Shown piece after piece: positions 46,936 to 58,129 of a stretch of DNA of 64,000 bases (the stretch's first letter is position 1; the number at the start of each line of letters is the position of its first letter). The notes under the pieces are model-generated. The model was not told the DNA's origin and searched no databases. It worked only from the letters and a program-made list of their open reading frames with translations. Position numbers and translations under genes: made by a program. This DNA is from Charina bottae (lineage: Eukaryota > Chordata > Lepidosauria > Squamata > Charinaidae), in the NCBI GenBank assembly GCA_023362775.1, contig JALMGJ010000004.1, positions 81,458,798 through 81,522,797 on the forward strand, written 5' to 3'.

Positions 46936-47480
46936 TCACTTTGGTTTATCAGGGAACTCATGATGGAACAGCTTTATTAATTTAGGGGCATAAACGTGGT
47001 TGCTCTCAACCCATTCATTGTGACCAATGGGTAGATGTTTCCACTGCACCAAGTACTGGAGCTTTTTGTGATACATTCGAGAGTCCAGTATACTTTGTAT
47101 TTCAAAATGATGATAGAAAAAGGACCAATAAATTTGGGTCCTAACTTTTTAGACGGCTGAGTAATTTTGAGGAACTTGGTAGACAAAAACACTCTATCCC
47201 CCACTTTCAAAGGCCATTCAGGAGCACGTTTGCAATTGGCAAAAGATTTATATGCCTCCGTAGCTTCCTCCAAAGACTTAGTAATCATGGGCCAGCTGTC
47301 CCTTATTTGACGAACCCAATCCTCAGGAGAGGGGCTTATTGTTTGTTGGTTGGTTAATTCTGGAATAGCCACAAACTCCTGGCCATTTACAACTCGGAAA
47401 GGAGAGAACCCTGTACTTTGATGCACTGCATTGTTGTAAGCAACTTCTGCAAAAAGAAGCAAGAGCCGCCAATCAATGCA
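46936..47480 (-). pseudogene. Gypsy integrase C-terminal part and chromodomain
   Basis: From about 47480 down the minus strand the frame reads WRLLLLFAEVAYNNAVHQST with GFSPFRVVNGQEF, the conserved end of the gypsy integrase core. It then gives PEWPLKVGDRVFLSTK and KKLGPKFIGPFSII, the integrase C-terminal (GPY/F-like) region. After a frameshift near 47075 a second frame (47073-46936) contains LQYLVQWKHLP, NEWVESN and APKLIKLFHHEFP before a stop. This is a chromodomain, which in such elements targets integration to chromatin marks. The catalytic Asp residues of integrase and its zinc finger are gone, replaced by the block at 47481-48310. Confidence 0.8.
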
Positions 47481-48310
47481 AGAGCCAGGAGGGCTGAGAA
47501 GAAAGCTGCACAGCGAGAGCAGCAATAGGCTCTTGCTTGTCAGCAGCAGGAAACTCAATGAATAAAGGACACCATATACAGGAGCAGGTTGTTGGAGACA
47601 ACTGTTCTGACTTCCTTGCACAGATGCCTCGAAACATCATGACCACCCCTAGCCTGACCTTGCGGACACTTTGGATCCTATGGAAAAGCCCTGCATTGCC
47701 GCCGCTCCAGAAGCCACCACTGAATCCAGCCGGATCGCCAAGCCAGAGTCCTGCTTTGCTGATGCTCGGAGCCTCAAGCCGGAGCCATGCCTCACTGCCA
47801 CACTGAAGGCCACACTGCTGAAGGCTGCACAGCTGATCTGCCCTCCTGCCTTGCCAAGCACCGTGCCGGACCTGCACCCTGCCGCTGCTGCTGCCGAGCT
47901 TACCACCAGGTCTACTGTTGCTGCCACTGCCTCCAAGTCTTCCTGAGATTCTGTGCCAGTCCTAGCACCTGCCTTTTGCCCTGCTGTCTCGTGAGGGCTG
48001 CTTCCAAGCCTCGCTGGCCACCACATGGGTACTTTGGTTCTAGTTTTGCCATGTTGCCAAGTGGAGAACTCTGCCCTGTCCTTAAGCCTTGCCTTGCTGC
48101 CACATGGGTGCTATTCCAAGCCTTGCCCTGCTGTCAAGGGGAACTCTGGTGCTTAGCCTTGCCCTGCTGCCAAGTGGACTTCGTTGTTAAGTTTTGCCTT
48201 GTTGTCACACATTAACCTAAGCCCTGCCTGCTTGATCTGTTTATTGTGTATTATTTGTAATTAAAGAATGAGCCTAAATCTCTTCCGTATCAAGTCCAGT
48301 CAAACAGGAC
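47481..48310 (+). other. Foreign GC-rich block replacing gypsy integrase, with degenerate tandem repeats
   Basis: About 830 bases of GC-rich sequence interrupt the gypsy reading frames: RNase H ends at about 48310 and integrase resumes at about 47480. Read on the plus strand it has 'cttgcggacactttggatcc' followed by an open frame of 91 codons (47671-47946) starting MDPMEKPCIAAAPEATTESS. Next come four or more degenerate units of about 35 bases built on 'aagccttgcc(t/c)tgctg' (about 48000-48215). An AT-rich end 'tttattgtgtattatttgta' contains AATTAAAG. This could be the 3' part of another LTR element in opposite orientation. I do not recognise the protein, and overlapping frames on both strands are probably compositional. 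Confidence 0.5.
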
Positions 48311-48816
48311 AGTGAGGCTCCTTCCAGTAGGTGTCGCCAGTTCACCAATGCCCACTTAGCAGCACAAGCTTCTTTCTCCCAGATGTGGCAATGGTGTTCT
48401 GTGTTTGTGATCTTATGGGAGAAATAGGCACATGGCTGCAACTCGCCTGTTTCGGCCCATTGCAGTAGCACATAGCCCACAGCCGTATCTGATGCATCTA
48501 CCTGCAGTACTAGGGTTTTCGTGAGGTCTGGGTGGCTCAACACGGTTTCTGATGTAAAGAGTGCCTTCAATTTATCAAATGCCTCCTGGCACTCTTCTGT
48601 CCAATTCAATGCCACCTCGGGACTTTTTACTTGTTTGGGGTCTCCCTTCCCTTTGGTTTTTAATAAGTCTGTAATAGGCAATGCCACTTGCGCAAAATTG
48701 GGTATGAATTGCCAGTAGAAATTAGCAAAACCAAGGAAACTTTGCAACTGCCTTCTACTTTTTGGGGTATCGCAAGCTAACACATCTTTCACTTTTGTGG
48801 GATCCATCTCAATTCT
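48311..48816 (-). pseudogene. Gypsy reverse transcriptase end and RNase H
   Basis: Minus-strand frame with RRQLQSFLGFANFYWQFIPN (the connection after the palm), then the RNase H domain LVLQVDASDTAVGYVLLQ and ACAAKWALVNWRHLLEGA. It is in the same frame as the upstream reverse transcriptase and is separated from it only by a stop codon at 48817-48819. Its end is lost into the foreign block just after HLLEGA, so the rest of RNase H is missing. Confidence 0.85.
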
Positions 48817-49689
48817 TTAACTAGACACATGGTAACCCAGGTAGTCTAACATTTCCTTGTGAAATCCACATTTTGACAATTTAGCATACAACTGATTTTT
48901 CAACAGTCTTTGTAGCACCTCCCTGACAAGGGTTAAATGCTCCTCCAAAGTTTCAGAGTAGATCAATACATCATCTAAGTACACCAATACACCCTGATAC
49001 AGATAATCATGTAGAATCTCATTTATCAGGTGCATGAAGACCCCCGGGGGGCCCTGAAGTCCAAACGGCATTATAAGATATTTAAAAGCCCACAGGTGAC
49101 AATTGAACACCGTTTTCCATTCATCTCCCTCACGAATACACTCTTGAAAGTACACTTCTCTTAGGTCCAGTTTAGTGAAAATTTTGCACTTTGACAGATG
49201 AGCTAACATATCCTTCATCAAAGGTAATGGATACTTGTTAGAAGTACAGATGGCATTCAACCCTCGATAGTCTGTACAAAGTCTTAGGGACCCATCTTCC
49301 TTTGCTTGGAATAAAACTGGTTCGGCCATCAGGGAGGTGGCCAGACAGATAAATCCACGCTTCAGCTTCTTGTCAATAAACCCTTGTAGCGTCTCGTGTT
49401 CCCTAGCAGTCATTGAATACAACATGGTTTTTGGTAAGGACTCCCCTGGCACTAACTCTATAGCACAATCTGATTTTCTGGGGCGGGGGGGAAGCTGGTC
49501 AGACTCAGCCTCTCCAAACACCTCTTGTAAGTCTTGGTAGTTTGGAGGAATTAAATCTTTCTTCTCCTCTCTTAGGTTTCCCCAAGTTTGTGCTAGGGCT
49601 GCCACCTTTTCTCCTGCTAAGCAGCATTCTTCTTGTTTAAAACCTTCATAACTCACATTGTTGAATTTGAACTGTTGGGTTTTGTTCAC
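48817..49689 (-). pseudogene. Gypsy reverse transcriptase
   Basis: Minus-strand frame of 290 codons. Visible motifs are LRLCTDYRGLNAI, KYPLPLMKDMLAHL, IFTKLDLREVYFQ, WAFKYLIMPFGLQGPPGVFM and the active site VLVYLDDVLIYS, followed by LSKCGFHKEMLDYLGYHVSS. The YLDD aspartates are intact. The frame ends at an in-frame TAA (48817-48819) immediately before the RNase H linker, a nonsense mutation. The upstream boundary with protease is a frameshift at about 49646-49689, where both frames overlap. Spacing otherwise matches the family. Confidence 0.88.
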
Positions 49690-50047
49690 GCAGCCATGCT
49701 AACCCCAGTATTAAGGATTGGCTGCTGATGGGAGTTACCACAAACCCCAATATCTCTTCATGGGATCCTATTCTCATTCTTACTGGCTCCATGTAAAATT
49801 CCACCGGGCCTCCCCGCATCTCAGACCCATCTAATTGGGTAAAAATGATGGGGTTACTTAACTTTTCTACTTTTAGTCTCAGTCCAGTCACTATGGCAGG
49901 GTGGATTAAACAACATGCGCACCCCAAGTCCACCATTGCTACTAGGCTAGCTTTCTCTTTGCCCGCCAAAATCTCTAATTGCACCCCCACTCCCATTTTC
50001 AGACAACTTCCACTCAACATCGGGTCTTGATGCTTGGCTTTAATCAC
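49646..50047 (-). pseudogene. Gypsy aspartic protease
   Basis: Minus-strand frame with LVAMVDLGCACCLIHP and LRLKVEKL, then SQSLILGLAWLREQNP, which is the sushi/chromovirus-type retropepsin with its usual ILGLxWLxxxNP end. The active-site triplet is DLG rather than the expected DSG/DTG, so the serine or threonine is lost. This would probably impair activity and agrees with the other damage. Confidence 0.8.
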
Positions 50048-50107
50048 CTGTCCCTTTGCACCTCCTAGGACAAGCTCACGAAGTTTTCCGCCGGTTGGAA
50101 CTCTTCA

Positions 50108-50365
50108 TCAGTAGAGCTTTGTGACTCTTCCAGTGCTTTTCCACACACTGTCTCGGATGCTGCTGCTGCTGACCCCTTGCTTTTGGATGGTGGTGGTTTG
50201 CTGCTGCCTGCTCCCTTCTTCCCCTTTCCCACCAGTGGCGGCTTGGGGATAATGAGCAATGTGATGCCCTTCTTTTCTGCATTTAAGGCAGAGACCTTTT
50301 TTCATGCGCCTTTCTGTCTCCTTGTCCCATGAACGGTGGGCGCTTTTCTTCATGAAACCAGATTT
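50108..50365 (-). pseudogene. Gypsy gag C-terminus with zinc knuckle
   Basis: Minus-strand frame holding DKETERRMKKGLCLKCRKEG followed by HHIAHYP. This is a CCHC-type RNA-binding knuckle (C-x2-C-x4-H-x4-C) whose last Cys is Tyr. A Gln-rich and Ser/Lys-rich linker follows towards protease. The frame stays open to 50434, but the residues beyond about 50365 no longer look like Gag, and the capsid region is absent. Confidence 0.7.
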
Positions 50366-50829
50366 TGTAGTATGAATTATTGCAGGTACATTGTTGCTTA
50401 CCTCAATAGGAAATAGCATGAAGGATATGCACATATTCAGTATGACTTAGACTCTGCAGTTTACTGTCAGAGATTTCCATGGGACTATTTGGTCAGATTT
50501 CTTTTGGATCATTTTCAGTTCTTAGGCATCAGGATGTTGGCATATAGAGCATTCACATGTTTATTCATTACTTGCCCATCATATCTTATTACATCCAGCA
50601 GTACCAGAATGGAAGAGTGACTACAGTTTGATTAAAGGAAAGAAGACTTAATGGGACTTTTTCTGGGAAAAAATGATAGGTTTGTCCCAGATTCCTCTTC
50701 ATAAACAAAGTGCTCCAATGAATGGTGGCTAATTAGATTCAGATACTATTAAACAGATTTTCTTGTTGTTGATTTTCTACATCCATATTAATTGGAAGTT
50801 AGACTTAGTGCTGGTAATCTTTAAAAGAA
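50366..50829. other. Gene-free stretch
   Basis: No 5' LTR of the gypsy element is found here. Nothing recognised. Confidence 0.4.
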
Positions 50830-51850
50830 AGGGAGGAGGAGAAGGGTTATCTAGTTGATTTCCCTGTATCTCTCAATGGCTTTCAATGCTATCAACTGAG
50901 CTAGGTATAGGTAGAGTAGCTTTATTCATACCTGGATGGCTGTTTCCAGAAGGTTCTGCTGGGAAATTTATCCCCCGTTTCCTGGAGTTTACACTATGAT
51001 ATTCTGCAATTTTCCATTTTATCCCATGTGCTATATAATAGGAAATCAGCAAAATTATTTGGATATCTTGATTGAGGCAGTAGAAATGCTGAATCATTGT
51101 CCAGCCATAGCAATAGATTGGATGAAGGTGAACAAGCTGATATTCAATCCAAAGAATACAGAGCTGCTCTTACTGCTCAGGTGTCTTATCTGTTGTGGAG
51201 ATAATGAATTTTCCCTAATGATTAAGTTTGTAAGTTATACATGCTTCTATAATTGAAATCTCTCACTAAATAAAGACTCAATTGTCTTCTCTGGCATAAC
51301 ACACTTTTTACCACTAGACTGATGTGCTGGTTACAACCTACTTGAATACAGATAACTTCACTACAGTAATCATGTCATGGTAAGTTCTCCTTTAGATTAC
51401 TGCAATGTGGCATCACCCATGAATATAGACCAGAAACTTCAGCTGGTACAAAATACGGCAAAAAGATTATTAACTGAAGCCAGTCTTATGCAATTTTCAC
51501 TGGTTCCCAGTTGCAGTCCAAATTAAAGGTACTGGTATTAACATTCATGGTTGCTGGAACACTTCTTCCCATGTTTTCCATACCAGGGTATCCTTTGAGG
51601 AGGCTCTGAATACCTCCCCATTGGATATTCTGGTATGGATATATTTTGCTCTGAATAACCCACATGTTGCATAGTTGTAAATGGCTACCTTAAAGTTGGT
51701 CTTCTTAATAGTAGGCTCATAACTCTGAAATACTTTCCCCAGGGAGTTATGCTGACTTTATTGTCTTTGGGGCATCAGACATTTATGTTTTTATTTTCTG
51801 AGGTATTTATATATATTTTTAATAAATTAATCTGCTAATATTCAAACATA
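50830..51850 (+). pseudogene. L2 LINE reverse transcriptase 3' part (decayed)
   Basis: In the plus direction: AIAIDWMKVNKLIFNPKNTE (L2 palm: WM.ANRLKLNPDKTE), then after frameshifts SPLDYCN, KLQLVQNTAKRLLTEA (LQLVQNAAARLLTG) and 'tttcactggttcccagttgc' (HWLPV). An AT-rich 3' untranslated region fades out near 51850. It is the longest L2 coding remnant in the window. Confidence 0.75.
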
Positions 51851-52080
51851 TTGCTGTTCAGAAACCTTTTTATACAGGCTGCTTTTATTGTTTTAAAATT
51901 ATATATTTTAATTAACAATGTATTTTTATATATTTTATATTTTTGTTTAGAAATTTATTGTTATTTTAGTCTCTTGGAAGTGCCCATGGGAAAACCTGGT
52001 TTTGAAGGGGGAGGCACACATATATTATAGAAGAAAAAGAAAAGGAGTGAGTGAGTAAATCCCCTTTTGATTTGGATATA

Positions 52081-52512
52081 CAGGTAGTCCTCACTTAACA
52101 ATGGTAATTGGGACTGGAATTTCTGTCACTAAGCAATGCAGTCATAAAGCGTGACATCATGTGACTGTGTCACTTAGTGATAGCAGTTCTAGCAGTTTCC
52201 AATTACCATTGTTTAGTGAGGAATGCTTGGGTTATTAAGCAAGGACCTCACATGACCACAAATTCCAACTTCTTGCCTGCTTCCCCACTGGCTTTGCTTG
52301 TAGGAAGACAGCAGGGAAGATTGCAAATCGCATCACAGTACACTGCAATGGTCAGAAATCTAGGTCGGTTGCTGAGTGCCTGGATCGCAATCACATGAAC
52401 GCAGGGGTGCTACAATGGCTGGAACTTCAAGGACTGGTCATAAGTACTACTAGTTCAGCACCGTCACAAATTTGAACAGTCGCTTAACTGGTCATTAACT
52501 GAGAGCCACCTG
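52081..52512. mobile_element. Complete Tigger-like MITE, 432 bp
   Basis: TA dinucleotides at 52079-52080 and 52513-52514 flank it. The left end is CAGGTAGTCCTCACTTAAC. The right end read in reverse complement is CAGGTGGCTCTCAGTTAATG. The inverted termini continue in diverged form ('gtcacttagtg', 'ttaactggtcattaactgag'). The interior shares 'gcctgcttccccactggctt' and 'gcaatcacatgaacgcaggg' with the same repeat family as 26043-26310. There is no transposase frame; an open frame of 73 codons at 52177-52398 lies wholly inside it and is fortuitous. Confidence 0.85.
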
Positions 52513-52514
52513 TA

Positions 52515-53779
52515 TAATGTTTTATTTTATCAAATGTTCTACCTTGCAAAACTGCTAAGTTTTAAACTTATAATTGAATAGCATGACATCTTAACCCACC
52601 TTTATTGAAAAAGAAATGCATTTCGCAAAGAAAAAATGAATATCTGAATAAATTGAATGGAAAGCCACATTGAGCAAAACAAAGGAAATAGCTCATTTCC
52701 ATCTGATAGTGCATATGTATTAGTCAGAAGTGATGCACACATTCATACCATAGAACAATCTTCTTTGTGGTTATGCAGTATATTGTTTGTAGAGCTAGGC
52801 ACAACATTATTCTCCTCACAATGATACATGACTATTTGTTGATTACATCAGAGGCATGATATGGTCAGGCATTTTTGGTTAACAGATACAAGCATATGCA
52901 GTGTTCTGTTCCTTTAACCTATTCATTAAATTCTTCTGAAGAAAAATGTAGACATCTTGATTCATTTGTTTACTCTAAGAACCATGCAAAGTTATAATTT
53001 GTCCATGTAGCCTTTGATAATGTATCTATCTCACTGGGTTTTATATCCCATTCCTCACCAAAACAAAAGATATATATACCAAATGCTTCTTAGGTAATAA
53101 AATTGATTGATTACTGTTTTTGTTGAAATTTTATCATGATTGGCGTTGATCAAGATCGAAATGGCAAGTAAATGAGGGTGATATGTCACCATGCATTACA
53201 GAAAAACATTTTAAAAGGGATGGAAACAAAATATGAATTTGTGTGTTTACACATGTATTGATATTTTTGCCCCTTCTGCAAAACTATTACTGCACAGTTT
53301 GGTTTCAGGATTTAAAATTAGAATATACCTCACTGATTTTCCTTTCTTTGTAACGTTATTTGGAAATATCTGTCAATGAATTTAAAGCTTATCAGGTACA
53401 AAGGAATCACAATTTTAAGGTACCTGAGCATTTTACACAACTAAATGAAGCACCTTTGTTCTACTTGAATATATTTTACAATATCCACAACTAGTGACAG
53501 TTATACATGCATCTGCAATTCTAAGTGTTTACCCTTTACGTAAAAGAAATCAACAATGTCTGATTATCCCACCTAATGTTGCCATATTCTACCAGAAAAA
53601 AACAAAAAAACATGTATATTTAAGGCACAATATCCCTGTATTTCAATCTAAAATTATTCTTAGACAGATTTATAAAATATACAAAGCTAAAACAAAGCAA
53701 TAAATCCTAACTTTAAAACAAAACAAAAACTACATCTGCAAGTAAAACTAACCTGAACACTGCAACCTACCTGCTCCAT
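52515..53779. other. Gene-free stretch
   Basis: No recognised feature. Confidence 0.45.
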
Positions 53780-53935
53780 AAGAAGGTAAGATCCATGGCT
53801 GAACAGGTTAAACTAGTAAAGGATCCTAGTCAATCATTTGGTTTCCACAATGGCAGCCACAGGCTCGTGGGAATGCCACAAACTAAACATGAGCACAATA
53901 GCATCTCACCAAGTGTTATTTATGATTTAGGGATA
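53780..53935 (+). repeat. Dispersed reptile repeat fragment (unclassified)
   Basis: The phrases 'ggatcctagtcaatcatttg', 'gtttccacaatggcagccac' and 'gggaatgccacaaactaaac' with 'atgagcacaatagcatctca' resemble a repeat I remember from reptile genomes (cacagtggccaaccagatgc / gggaagcccacaagcagga). I cannot name its class. Confidence 0.4.
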
Positions 53936-54995
53936 AAAATATGCATAAGTTACAGTATATTCAACAGGGGTTTTGAAAAATAAGGTAATTATAGCACTCA
54001 GGTCTCAATTCTGCTAAGAAACAAACTCAGTAAGATACGCTCCATATGCCTACTTATAGTCCAAATGCATTTTCCCAAAATGCAGTTTATGAGCAGAGTT
54101 GAAATTCCATGTATTAGTAGCTTAGTTACAGTAGTTGTTACCAGGCCCCCTGTTCCCTCCATCTTTTCAAACTCCACACCCATTTGTAAAGGAACTTTTC
54201 TCTGTCACTTTGGTACTTTTAAGGGTCCTTTCCTGAAATATTATTATTTTAAAACTATTGGTATGTTATAAATATTTATTTCATTGCTGGCTCTGACTGC
54301 ATTATATTCCCATTGTCTGCTTAGCATTACAAACATTCTAGGTAATTTGACCTAAGGATAAGGAAATGTAGCTTGTCTTTCTATCCTGAAGAGGTTCTAT
54401 TTGTATTAAAAGATACACTCATGAATCAGGGAAATCAGGCTGAATCAAGATCTCAGAAATAGTGTCAGTTTTAACATAATGAATGATAGTAGACAGGTTT
54501 ACACATTGCACTACCATAATTCACATTGTTTGCTTTGAATTATTAACCTATTTGAAACCAAGTTTTTGTGGTTAGTAAAACATGATTTATGGCATATTGT
54601 TATGGGTGGAAGAGACAATTATGACTTAATCAACACATCATATTTAACTAAACTGTGACTCAGTGTAATGTTCTGAATTCATCCAACATTTTCGTTATCG
54701 TTTCTTAAAGCACAGTTACTTTCTTAATAGACTTTAACAGCTATAAGTAGTCATTAGGGAATGATGCTTGTGCCGTGTATTATGTACATGGTTTTTCAAA
54801 GAAAGTACGTTGGTCAATGTTAGAATAATATGTGAGCTAAGAATCTGTCACCAAAAGTACACATTCATGCAATCCAAATATTAGTATGATTTTTTTCCCA
54901 ATTCCTGCAAACTCCTTTTAGTGTTGCAAGTTACTTTATGACATTTTGAACTCTGTATGGGCTTTTCAAAAGGTTCAAAATTGTTAATAATAATA

Positions 54996-55027
<32 letters not shown>

Positions 55028-55499
55028 AATAATAATAATATAGTAATATAGCACATTTTCATAGTAGGGGATATAAACGAATTTTAACACATGTATCATG
55101 AAAACTGGGTTAAAAAGGGGATAAATAATCATAAAATATAACATTAATGTGCCCAGGTACTGTTCCAAATAAACACAAATGACATGTCACTAAATCTTGT
55201 CATTTTTTTTTCTTTTTCTTTTAATCATTAAAACTCAGTTTAATCACTTAACATTAAAATCAGTATTTTACTCTTCCCATGTTCTTTTTGCCATTTTTCT
55301 ACTTTAGAGGAAAACTAATAGATGATATAGTTCTAATAATGACAGAAATGTTGCATACTATTTACAGTCATGCTTCCTTTTAAAAATTCAGTGGCATAAT
55401 TTAAAACCAACATCAAGCAATATGGGTTATATTGAGGGAAATGTATAGGAAATGGAAGGAGGGGAACATAACAAAAAGCAAGATAGTCTTAATCTCCAG
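53936..55499. other. Gene-free stretch with (ATG)n/(ATA)n microsatellite
   Basis: Only the trinucleotide array at 54986-55042 is recognised. Confidence 0.45.
54986..55042 (+). repeat. (AAT)n(GAT)n(AAT)n microsatellite
   Basis: Four AAT units, about ten GAT units, then about five AAT units. The minus-strand poly-isoleucine frame across it is not a gene. Confidence 0.95.
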
Positions 55500-56600
55500 A
55501 AAAGCCAGTGCTCAGAATGAGCTGAAATAAGAACAAAAAGGGTTCTTTGAGTATAGGTCTATTACAAGAGAAATGATGAAGCTGTGATTGTTGACAGTGA
55601 AAAGAAAGAACATCTTAAGTCCTATTTTATATCTTCTCTTAGAAGGGAAATGGAATCCTAGCTAATCATGGTTACACCACTGGGAGAATGAAGGAAATAC
55701 AGGGGAGGATAAAAAAGGAAAGAGTAAGAGAAACTTAGTTAATTTAAATGGATACAGGTCTCCAGGGTCAAATCTATAACATCTCAGGGTATTGAAGGGA
55801 TTAGAAGAGAAAATCAAAGAATTTCTCTCAGTAACATTTGAGAACTCCTGGAGGACTGGTGAGATCCAAGATGACTGGAGGACAGAAACTTCATCCCTAT
55901 CTTTAAAAAAAAAGACCCATGAAATTACAGAATTGTCAGCTCGACATCTATATTGGGCAAGGTTTTGAACATATTATCAAGCAACATATTTGTGACTACT
56001 CACATAAACGTGTTACAATTAAACAGGATCCAGCATGGGTTCCTCACAGACAAACCATGCCAGACTAACATTTCCTATTTTGATAAGGTTACTTTTTTAG
56101 TAGACCAAGGCAATGCTGAAGGGATGTATCAGCCCTTAGGTTTGGCCAGGTCAGGAAACAGACTCCACACAAAATATTGGAACTCTATTTATATAGCCAA
56201 TAGTAACAGACTCTTTACAGCCTAATGGTGCTTTCTCTCCCACCTTCTTTATACCAAAGAGAGTTAAGGTAGAGTCAGTTTAATTTTTTTCCCTAACATT
56301 TTCTTCCTTTCCCAGGCTTAACTCATATTTCAGTGTCACATTCCTTCTCCAAAGTCCTCTGTGGCTCTCTATATAACTGGACTCTCAGCAAAGCCTTTGC
56401 AGAATGCTTCATGACATTCTCCTTCATAAAATGATAAAATATGAGCTAGATGATACCACTGTTATACGGACTCATAGTTGGCTGAATGACCACCCAAAGA
56501 GTGATTATTAATAGATCCTTTTCAGCTTAAAGGGAGTATCAAGTAGACTGCCACAAGTAGAGTGCTCTGTCATTGGCCCTGCACTGAAAAATGACAAACT
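55500..56600 (+). pseudogene. CR1 LINE reverse transcriptase remnant, interrupted by an LTR
   Basis: Degenerate CR1 reverse transcriptase is read from 'gagaactcctggaggactgg' (ENSWRTG) through 'gacagaaacttcatccctat' (the WR..VVPIFK region) and 'ggatccagcatgggttcctc' to FDKVTFLVDQGNAEGMY at about 56080-56128. It then breaks. It resumes at about 56372 with TLSKAFAE (CR1: DFSKAFD) and WLNDHPK, then 'ctctgtcattggccctgcac' (SVIGPAL, CR1: GSVLGPVLF). The missing overlap shows that about 240 bases were inserted between the two halves. Confidence 0.7.
56125..56340 (-). mobile_element. Short LTR inserted in the CR1 copy
   Basis: On the minus strand it runs from TGTGACACTGAAATATG to GGGCTGATACA (216 bases, TG...CA). 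A TATA-like 'ctatataaatagag' lies in its second half. A purine-rich GGAGAAGGAA directly precedes its start (56341-56350) and could be a polypurine tract. No target duplication was found, so boundaries are approximate. Confidence 0.4.
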
Positions 56601-58129
56601 GCAAATTCCAATTCTAATATTCTATTAAATCACAATTTAAATCAAAATGTTCGTTATCCATGTCTGTAAAATATTGATCAACAAAAAATACTGTGGCAGT
56701 AATTCTATAGTTACATATTTGAATACTAAAACAAGAAACTTTGCTCTTAACAAGTAATAAGTAACAGAGGTGAGATCAGATTTCTTGAATTTCTTTTCAG
56801 AAGCTTTTCTATCAGTTCTAAAAAGTACGTCCATATTTTGGAAACCTCATGTTATTCATTAACATAGAATGTCTTTATTATGCAACTAAATGTCTTTATT
56901 ATGCAACTAAATCTGGCTCTTAATAGGGTGATATCACATTCACAAAATGCTTAATAAATAAATGAAGCATGTATTTTGTTCTTGATTAAGCTTACATACA
57001 ATTACACAGTAGTTCTGTCTGAGTGGTCTGAAATAAAATGATAAAGAGAAAAGGGAAGCAAGGAGCAAAAAGGTCCCCAAGTATACACAAATCAAATGAC
57101 AGTAGTAACTATCTGAAATAAAAATATTTTCATCTGTTTCTTGAATGTCAAGAAAGTGATACCAACAAGAACTTCCTGTTTGTGTAGAAGAAAGAAAACA
57201 AAATGAAAACAGAAACTGATAAGCAGACCCAGGGAACTACCTAGCTATAGAAACTATGGATCTGAACAAAATGAACACAAGATACCAAATTTCTATCTGA
57301 TTTCAGAAGTGTTGAGTAGATACAGCACAAGCTTGGATACAGTTGTTAAGATCTCTAGAAAGAGCTGAAAAGGCTTCTGTCTAAAACTTGGAAAAATACT
57401 GCAAGATGGTTAGATGGTCTGGTAATACTTGATATCCAACATCGATAATGCACAGGTTTTCTCTCTTAACCACAGCACTTTTCCAGGGTTACAAACAGAT
57501 GCCAGTAACTGAACCTTAACATTTTAAGGCAAAATATGTCCCTATCACTGAACTTCAGCCATTCATGTCTAAGCTAATTTTGTATGCTTTAATTAATCAC
57601 AAGGAAGAGCACAAAGATGACATGCTGTCCATCTGAAATATCACGAGCTTCAGGAAATACATGCAGACTCCATTAAATCTATCACACTGAATATCAGCAC
57701 TCCAGCCATTACTGATGGAGTTTTGAAGGTTAATAAAAGAACTCCAAGCAGCTAACAACAATCTTGTAAAGCAGAAGCATGAACCAGAAGGGACTTGCAC
57801 ATTATGCTTAATTACATTCAGAAATAAATTCAGTCTTCACATAGTAGTTAGATGAAGAAAAATAGAGATAGCTTACATTTATTCAGTAGAACTGGATATA
57901 AGTAGATTCATAGTAGATCTGTGTGCAAGCGAGATGAAAGGATGAGAGCTGCATTCTGCAGCACCTCCTGCTTGCAGGTGTGCCCAAAGAGTATTGGAGA
58001 TTGTTCATCCCCAAACTCAAGAAGGAGAAAGGAAGTGGAAATCATGTGACCCATGTGACATCCCACAAGCACAATAGAGATGCATTTACTAGAAAGGACA
58101 CCCTTATGCTTATGAGACAATGCTGAGTT
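56601..58129. other. Gene-free stretch with one short tandem duplication
   Basis: A 21-bp unit AATGTCTTTATTATGCAACTA is present twice in tandem at 56868-56909. Frames near 57597-58150 on the minus strand match nothing known. Confidence 0.5.

Larger units (their letters stand above)
46351..50365 (-). mobile_element. Ty3/gypsy chromovirus, 5'-truncated and rearranged
   Basis: A minus-strand element with, from its 3' end (low coordinates) upstream: LTR, polypurine tract, chromodomain, integrase C-part, a foreign GC-rich block, RNase H, reverse transcriptase, protease and gag zinc knuckle. The order protease, reverse transcriptase, RNase H, integrase, chromodomain is that of Ty3/gypsy chromoviruses. 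The capsid-coding part of gag and the 5' LTR are missing. Beyond about 50365 nothing more of the element is visible. Several inactivating changes (listed per domain) show that it is dead. Confidence 0.88.

Noticed and set aside
47473..48215. Six overlapping Ala/Ser/Cys-rich frames on both strands
   Set aside because: All lie in the GC-rich foreign block. At most one (47671-47946) might be coding, and none has a recognised domain.
52177..52398. 73-codon frame as a possible small gene
   Set aside because: It lies wholly inside the Tigger-like MITE and resembles no transposase.
54881..55168. Minus-strand frame with a poly-isoleucine stretch resembling a membrane segment
   Set aside because: The isoleucines come from the (AAT/GAT)n microsatellite.
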